Source: Bacillota bacterium (GTDB lineage Bacteria > Bacillota > Clostridia > Peptostreptococcales > Anaerovoracaceae). Taken from it: DNA of 18,039 nucleotides. The position numbers and the translations under genes were made by a program. This document shows, piece after piece, positions 14,527 to 18,039 of the stretch (the stretch's first letter is position 1; each line of letters opens with the position of its first letter). The DNA lies in NCBI GenBank assembly GCA_016293805.1, contig JAEDDI010000038.1:1-18039 (forward strand), given 5' to 3'. The notes beneath the pieces were generated by a model that saw only the letters and a list, made by a program, of their open reading frames with translations, was not told the origin of the DNA and made no database searches.

Positions 14527-14604
14527 TTATTTCACTGCTGTAAGTTCCCGTTCTTTGCGAAGTTGCCGGATACGTTTTCCGCATTCTTTTAGATCATGTC
14601 TCAT
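14527..14604 (-). pseudogene. Remnant of an XRE-type regulator gene (25 codons)
   Basis: ATG at 14604, with AAGGAAAA upstream, encodes a 25-residue peptide containing GKRIRQLRKERELT and then stops (TAA, 14527-14529). This is how XRE helix-turn-helix proteins begin (usually continuing GLTQEELA). Neither other frame continues the domain convincingly, so it looks like the truncated 5' end of a lost regulator gene. A functional tiny peptide is possible but unsupported. Confidence 0.4.
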
Positions 14605-14627
14605 GTATGTTTTCCTTCACAATTCAA

Positions 14628-14687
14628 TTACTTAATTATATATTTCGTGCCTCTGCCTTCAATTGCTATCACACCTTTTTCGCCCAT
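14628..14687 (-). other. 19-codon ORF upstream of the XRE remnant
   Basis: ATG at 14687 (preceded by AAAAGGAT) to TAA at 14628 encodes MGEKGVIAIEGRGTKYIIK. It ends 23 bases before the remnant's start. It may be a leader peptide, the tail of a decayed gene (the frame is open further upstream), or chance. Confidence 0.2.
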
Positions 14688-14714
14688 ATCCTTTTGACCG
14701 AAAGTACAACATAG

Positions 14715-14752
14715 AAAAATCCGACCTGGTAATATAATTTACCAGATCGGAT
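14715..14752 (-). terminator. Intrinsic terminator of the 43-aa microprotein gene
   Basis: A 14-bp stem (arms 14719-14732 and 14739-14752, one G-U wobble on the minus strand) with loop TATAAT-like, followed by a T5 tract. It starts 12 bases past the stop codon at 14764. Confidence 0.85.
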
Positions 14753-14763
14753 TCCCTTACAAC

Positions 14764-14895
14764 TTATTTACTATGACTTTTTGCTTTGTGATTGGCAAGC
14801 GTTGTGCCAGCCTTACTTTTTGCAGCTTTACTAGAAGTTTTACTAGCAAGAGTTTTAGCTGCACCGCCAACTTTACCACCATGGTGAACCGCCAT
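14764..14895 (-). CDS. 43-aa highly basic Lys/Ala/Ser/His microprotein, unknown function
   Basis: ATG at 14895 follows an AAAGGAGG ribosome site with good spacing, a promoter-like pair lies at 14949-14975, and a strong terminator follows the stop, so a real translated gene is likely despite 43 codons. The product begins MAVHHGGKVGGAA and continues with Lys-Ser/Ala-Ser-Lys repeats (KTLASKTSSKAAKSKAG) to a tail NHKAKSHSK. It has no Asp or Glu, nine Lys, four His and nine Ala, no hydrophobic segment and no Cys. The composition resembles histone-H1-like tails and other nucleic-acid-binding or membrane-active basic peptides. It has no recognised domain. The toxin-antitoxin pair lies upstream on the same strand, separated by about 155 bases with a hairpin, so it is probably a separate transcript. 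Function unknown. Confidence 0.72.
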   Translation of the reverse strand: MAVHHGGKVGGAAKTLASKTSSKAAKSKAGTTLANHKAKSHSK

Positions 14896-14948
14896 ATTTA
14901 GTACCTCCTTTCGCAAGTTTACCTTGCCAGAAAGACCAATCCTTTGGT

Positions 14949-14975
14949 ATCATAAAAGTGCTAAATTTACGTCAA
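14949..14975 (-). promoter_or_regulatory. Candidate promoter of the 43-aa gene
   Basis: Minus-strand TTGACG (14970-14975) and TATGAT (14949-14954), 15 bases apart; the short spacer lowers confidence. The leader would be about 45-50 bases. Confidence 0.4.
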
Positions 14976-14997
14976 GGATGATCTTTGACAAGGGATT

Positions 14998-15022
14998 GCT
15001 GGAGTATTTACTCCAGCTTTTT
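14998..15022 (+). terminator. Terminator-like hairpin oriented against its neighbours
   Basis: GCTGGAGTA and TACTCCAGC form a perfect 9-bp stem, and the T5 tract follows on the plus strand (15018-15022). Both flanking genes are on the minus strand, where there is no T tract. It may serve the antitoxin end as a weak bidirectional terminator or block plus-strand transcription. Confidence 0.5.
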
Positions 15023-15050
15023 CTATGTGAAGACTTAGTCTTAACATGCA

Positions 15051-16091
15051 TTAAAATGATCGAATGTTCTTTGCCACCGAAAATGGAATAACATCAAAAT
15101 CATTGGTTTCCAAATAAGCTACCTCTTTATGCATATATTCAACAATCTCTTGTGCCGTATATGAGTTGAATTTTCCAACTACTGCATCTAAGATTTCCTT
15201 TTCTGCATCAGATAATGCATTCTCATCTAATAGCTCATTAGGAAGGACATGATATTTGGTATAATCAAACCCTTCTTCTTCTTGTACGCGAACATTTTCT
15301 AACCCCATTATTTTATAATGGCCAACAGGTAACGCTCCCATCGCTTCATGCAAATATACTAATCCAGTCATTGATGCATTATTTTCCCTGAAGCTGATTG
15401 CATCGGTATACCATAACATTTTCATCAGCTTCACTTTATACAGATTAGAAACACGTTTTGCATAATACGAAACAATCGCTTCTAATTTCTCAATATTCAA
15501 CAAACAATTACCATTAGCATCACATGGCTCCTGGTAATTCGCATACTCGCTCTCCAATGCCTTTCGTTGCAGATATTCTTTTCCATCTCGATCCAAATTA
15601 GAAATAATACGTTGCTTAATTCCCATCGCTTTCAGACTGGAAAATTTATCCTTATTTTTTTGCAAGAAATCTAAAGCAACTAGTGGATTATCTTTTACAA
15701 TCCTAAGAATATTGTCATATGCTTCATCTTGAATAGCTTTACTCTCATATCTTGAGATTGTTGCCTCGCCCCAGCCGAGTAATTTTGCCATGTCGGCCTG
15801 AGACAATCCATATTGCTCTCTAATATCAACTATCTCACTAGAAGTAAGTAGATTGTGCATAACCCTGTATGCATTTCGTGCATTCAGTAAATTTTCATTT
15901 TCCATTTTACCAGTAACGAACTCATTTTCGTCATCATCACAGTTCCGGCAAAAGTAATAGGTTTCTTCGTAGTCAACTTCCTCGCCTTTAATGATGGTAC
16001 TGGCAATACGCATTCTTTCTTCAACATCATGGACATGATCACACAGCGGACATTCCATGTGCACTTTTTTAATGAGCTTACTACGTATCAT
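15051..16091 (-). CDS. Antitoxin: zinc finger, XRE-type HTH and C-terminal DUF4065/Panacea-like domain
   Basis: Three parts are visible in 346 aa. First, a zinc-binding region like YgiT/MqsA, with CPLC (Cys 14, 17) and CRNC (Cys 48, 51). Second, an HTH at about 83-125 (REQYGLSQADMAKLLGWGEA, then TISRYES). Third, a DUF4065 (SocA/Panacea-type) domain at about 195-325 (IVSYYAKRVSNLYKVKLMKM, LWYTD). Panacea domains are known antitoxin modules that neutralise varied toxins; the HTH probably represses the operon. I prefer ATG at 16091 (MIRSKLIKK) because AAAGGAG lies ideally upstream. The alternative ATG at 16121 overlaps the toxin stop (TAATG) and would add ten residues. Gene order is toxin first, with a 29-base gap. 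The genes are more AT-rich than the metabolic genes, suggesting transfer. Confidence 0.85.
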   Translation of the reverse strand: MIRSKLIKKVHMECPLCDHVHDVEERMRIASTIIKGEEVDYEETYYFCRNCDDDENEFVTGKMENENLLNARNAYRVMHNLLTSSEIVDIREQYGLSQADMAKLLGWGEATISRYESKAIQDEAYDNILRIVKDNPLVALDFLQKNKDKFSSLKAMGIKQRIISNLDRDGKEYLQRKALESEYANYQEPCDANGNCLLNIEKLEAIVSYYAKRVSNLYKVKLMKMLWYTDAISFRENNASMTGLVYLHEAMGALPVGHYKIMGLENVRVQEEEGFDYTKYHVLPNELLDENALSDAEKEILDAVVGKFNSYTAQEIVEYMHKEVAYLETNDFDVIPFSVAKNIRSF

Positions 16092-16120
16092 TGCCACATC
16101 TCCTTTCACCGCCGTCCACA

Positions 16121-16537
16121 TTATGCATAAGGAAATTTCATTTTGTGCTTAGCATAATGGAAGGACAAGCATAATATCCTCCTATTGTTTGCTCCTTTTA
16201 TCTTCAACTTTATATAAACCTGCCTATTATTTATATCCTTTCCAAATACAAATAACAGCGGTGGTTTATCATCATCTTTATCAATCAATGTTTCAGAATA
16301 ATCTGATACCGTCAGTTCTTTTAATCTATCAACCACATCTACCGTATCGTAATCAAGATCAAAAAGCGTATATCTTGTTGAATACTGTACTTCATCTTTG
16401 CTAGACTTAATAATTATCAAGTCATCATTCGAATCAAAGCTGACATCATTAATTATAGCTTTGAGTTCATCCAAAAATTTTTTGACATCTTTTTTATCTG
16501 ATAGAATTGGTATTTTAATATCTTTCACCTCCGCCAT
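16121..16537 (-). CDS. MqsR-like toxin of a type II toxin-antitoxin pair
   Basis: A 138-aa protein. The C-terminal part (LLFVFGKDINNRQVYIKLKI, then ILCLSFHYAKHKMKFPY) matches the pattern of Bacillota MqsR-like toxins, a RelE-fold mRNA interferase family: a strand with FGK, then VYIK(L/I)KI, then a hydrophobic strand ending in SFH. It is longer than E. coli MqsR (98 aa), with an N-terminal helix region (KKDVKKFLDELKAIINDVSF). It is directly followed by the zinc-finger/HTH/DUF4065 antitoxin, a partner arrangement like mqsRA. A perfect palindromic operator covers its promoter. Activity (mRNA cleavage) is inferred from family resemblance; another Panacea-associated toxin type is possible. The annotated ATG has almost no leader; see findings. 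Confidence 0.75.
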   Translation of the reverse strand: MAEVKDIKIPILSDKKDVKKFLDELKAIINDVSFDSNDDLIIIKSSKDEVQYSTRYTLFDLDYDTVDVVDRLKELTVSDYSETLIDKDDDKPPLLFVFGKDINNRQVYIKLKIKGANNRRILCLSFHYAKHKMKFPYA

Positions 16538-16581
16538 TTACTATCAATTGATATTATAACCATCAATTGATAGTAAGTCAA
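16538..16581 (-). promoter_or_regulatory. Promoter and palindromic operator of the toxin-antitoxin operon
   Basis: Minus strand: TTGACT (16576-16581), a 17-base spacer and a perfect TATAAT (16553-16558). A perfect 15-bp inverted repeat (16538-16552 and 16562-16576, nine bases apart) brackets the -10 box. Each arm contains ATCAATTGAT, itself a palindrome. This is the layout of an autorepressed toxin-antitoxin operon with two operator sites. The downstream arm abuts the toxin ATG. Confidence 0.9.
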
Positions 16582-16585
16582 TATA

Positions 16586-16624
16586 AAAGACCGAAGCCAT
16601 AGAATATAATTCTACAGCTCCGGT
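16586..16624 (-). terminator. Intrinsic terminator upstream of the toxin-antitoxin promoter
   Basis: Arms 16590-16605 and 16609-16624 pair over 16 bp with three wobbles on the minus strand, followed by CTTTTAT. It would stop minus-strand transcripts entering from the IS21/Abi side and insulate the toxin operon. Confidence 0.6.
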
Positions 16625-16737
16625 CACATTATTTAAATCACCGTCTGCTGAACCATCCATTTCTGGAACAGCTCTCTCTTAATCATCACCCTGTTACCAT
16701 TATAGAGCATTCACTTAGTGAGTATTCCGTGCTCCGG

Positions 16738-17392
16738 GTACCGCTAATCCGCGACAGGATACCGTCTGTCTCCCAAAGCGTACCGTCAACATATTAGGCG
16801 TTTTTCCACCGATTGATACCGGTGTTCCATATAATCGTACCGATTCTGTCGTAGAATGAATTATGACCGCAAGGTCAAATTCTACGAAAGGAGCCATCAG
16901 AACATGGCAAACAGAATCATTGTAAAGCTCATACTTGAGCTAAAGTCCGGCGGCATGTCTCAGACCGAGATCGCCCGAACCAGGCATATGTCACGCACTT
17001 CAGTAAGTACTGTTGTGAACATTGCCAAAGAGAGATCTATCTCCTTTGAAGACATCAGGAATCTTAACGATGATGTCATTTACCGCATGTTCTTCCCCGA
17101 GAAAATGCTCACGGAGGACATGTATGAACTTCCGAACTACGAATATGTCCACAAGGAGCTGCGCCAGGTAGGTGTTACACTAAAGCTCCTGTGGGAAGAA
17201 TACCGAGAACGCTGCAGAGCGAATGGTACTCTTCCGATTGGTTACTCAAAGTTCTGTGACGACTACAGACGTCATGCGGCTTCCAACGAGATAACCAATC
17301 ATCTGGATCGAAAGCCCGGATCACGCTGCGAGGTCGACTGGAGCGGTCCGACCATGAAGATTGTTGACCGCTATACCGGCGAGATCACAACC
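16738..17392 (+). mobile_element. Truncated IS21-family insertion sequence
   Basis: The left part of an IS21-type element: a non-coding end with several (G/A)TACCG repeats (16738, 16759, 16780, 16816, 16837), then the 5' third of istA. The rest of istA and all of istB are missing. The exact left end is not resolved. The right limit is set where IstA similarity stops, after the GEITT codons. Confidence 0.65.
16849..16887 (+). promoter_or_regulatory. Hairpin directly before the istA ribosome binding site
   Basis: TCGTAGAAT (16849-16857) pairs with ATTCTACGA (16879-16887), and inside it TGACC (16864-16868) pairs with GGTCA (16873-16877) around a four-base loop. It ends at the GGAG used by istA and could limit transposase translation or be part of the element's end structure. 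Confidence 0.45.
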
Positions 17393-17464
17393 GGTTTGAG
17401 CCAAAAATGCATGGTTAGGTCTGCTTTACTATTTTATGCAGTTCCGCTGCATTTATACACTTAA
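16904..17464 (+). pseudogene. istA: istA, IS21-family transposase, 3'-truncated
   Basis: From ATG at 16904 (GAAAGGAG upstream) the product has an N-terminal helix-turn-helix (LKSGGMSQTEIARTRHMSRT) and reaches the start of the DDE catalytic core (CEVDWSGPTMKIVDRYTGEI), with its first Asp near residue 145. After GEITT (about 17392) the sequence is no longer IstA-like; about 24 unrelated codons follow to a stop at 17464. Full IstA is roughly 400-520 aa, so the other catalytic residues are gone and the element cannot move by itself. The frame stays open to 16856 upstream, but those codons lie inside the hairpin and lack a ribosome site. Convergent with, and overlapping the end of, the Abi gene. 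Confidence 0.85.
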
Positions 17465-18039
17465 ATGTGCTTTCCAATCCGTTGGAAGATTCATTGCTGT
17501 AAGACTAACTACACCAATATTATTTTGAATCAGCTTATCAAAAGCATCTACAAATGCTATCCACTCCTCATCGGATGAACGCAGATATTTCATCGCCAGT
17601 AAGATTTGATACAAACCATTATGTGCTGGCGGTGGTGCGACCTTATCTGCATCCAGAATTTCCGGGGTCGTATGTATTGTGCGATTGTAAATTCTGGAAT
17701 TATGAGCACACATATTACGCAATACTGAAACGCCCTGTATCCATGAAGCAAGCATTTTCTGTGATGGATTTACCATATTTCCTTTTTTCGATTTATATTG
17801 GTAATTAGCCGCTAACACAGAATACGAACTTCCAGTACCTGTTTTCAAATTCTTAATTATTTTCGATAGCGTACCAAATGAAAGAACTTCAACCGCTGCC
17901 CATACGGGCACCTCTCCATCATGATTGTCAAAATTATGTTTGATAAACACATCATTAGAGCGAGCAATTTCTGACGCTACAGTGGACATATTCTGCCAAT
18001 ACAGTTTTTTCTCTTTAAAAATCGATGAATCCTGCAAAA
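17453..18039 (-). CDS. Abi family protein (AbiD/AbiF type, HEPN), C-terminal part
   Basis: The last about 195 residues of an Abi_2-family protein; the gene begins beyond the right edge (the frame is open to the end, with no ATG and ribosome site here). Recognisable are PVWAAVEVLSFGTLSKIIKN and the HEPN motif in VLRNMCAHNSRIYNR (R-N-x3-H), the presumed ribonuclease active site. Full members are about 300 aa, so about 100 residues are missing. Abi proteins of this type are abortive-infection phage-defence factors, thought to act by RNA cleavage. It ends 12 bases before the istA frame's stop, on the opposite strand, next to the istA break point, and lies close to a toxin-antitoxin pair. Confidence 0.88.
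   Translation of the reverse strand, partial: LQDSSIFKEKKLYWQNMSTVASEIARSNDVFIKHNFDNHDGEVPVWAAVEVLSFGTLSKIIKNLKTGTGSSYSVLAANYQYKSKKGNMVNPSQKMLASWIQGVSVLRNMCAHNSRIYNRTIHTTPEILDADKVAPPPAHNGLYQILLAMKYLRSSDEEWIAFVDAFDKLIQNNIGVVSLTAMNLPTDWKAHLSV

Noticed and set aside
14438..14635. 65-codon plus-strand ORF
   Set aside because: Unusual composition, no ribosome site, and it overlaps the better-supported XRE remnant on the other strand.
16633..16686. 17-aa minus-strand ORF (MIKRELFQKWMVQQTVI) with a TATAAT upstream
   Set aside because: Weak ribosome site, no family resemblance and very short; may be a gene scrap at the IS border but cannot be supported.
16715..16897. 60-codon minus-strand ORF in the IS21 end
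   Set aside because: Lies in the repeat-rich non-coding end and hairpin of the element; no ribosome site or domain.
17433..17455. ATGCAG/CTGCAT hairpin as a terminator for the Abi gene
   Set aside because: Only 6-7 bp with no T tract on either strand; too weak to list as a terminator.
1..18039. CRISPR array, tRNA, rRNA or phage attachment site
   Set aside because: No regularly spaced direct repeats, cloverleaf or rRNA sequence was recognised, and no tRNA-end duplication was found near the accessory region.

Overview
The window looks like chromosomal DNA from an anaerobic Bacillota of the Clostridia type, probably gut-associated. The evidence is a long single-chain pyruvate:ferredoxin oxidoreductase, strong AGGAGG-type ribosome binding sites on nearly every gene, AT-leaning intergenic DNA with intrinsic terminators, and Clostridia-typical families (YkvI permease, XRE-cupin regulator, SSS symporter with a tiny partner). 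No rRNA, tRNA or CRISPR array was found.

Region 1 (1-4990, all minus strand) is a sigma-54-controlled uptake and hydrolysis cassette. A two-PAS sigma-54 activator (3088-4926) lies upstream of a sodium:solute symporter, a 41-aa symporter accessory protein and a nitrilase-superfamily amidase. The first 12 codons of what may be an amidohydrolase gene run off the left edge. A near-perfect -24/-12 promoter (2900-2916) and three copies of an 18-bp palindrome (2967-3086) link activator and operon.

Region 2 (5070-13650) is amino-acid and pyruvate metabolism. It holds nifJ, a CyuA/UPF0597-type serine/cysteine lyase-like protein, an octopine/nopaline-dehydrogenase family protein, an XRE-cupin regulator and a divergent YkvI-type permease. 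A plausible reading is import of an opine-like or amino-acid substrate, oxidation, deamination or desulfidation to pyruvate, then PFOR. The leaders carry unexplained structure: a TAGTGGATT motif at three places around the regulator, a two-stem leader, mutually exclusive stems between the lyase and nifJ, and a 21-bp inverted repeat before nifJ.

Region 3 (13726-18039) is accessory. It contains an unknown acidic 188-aa protein, small degraded ORFs, and a 43-aa, acid-free, Lys/Ala/Ser/His-rich microprotein with its own promoter and terminator. Next come a toxin-antitoxin pair (MqsR-like toxin, and an antitoxin with a zinc finger, HTH and DUF4065/Panacea-like domain) under a textbook promoter-operator, a truncated IS21 istA, and the C-terminal part of an Abi-family (HEPN) gene running off the right edge. 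Much of this region is more AT-rich than the metabolic part, and with the IS21 remnant it suggests transferred, defence-related DNA.
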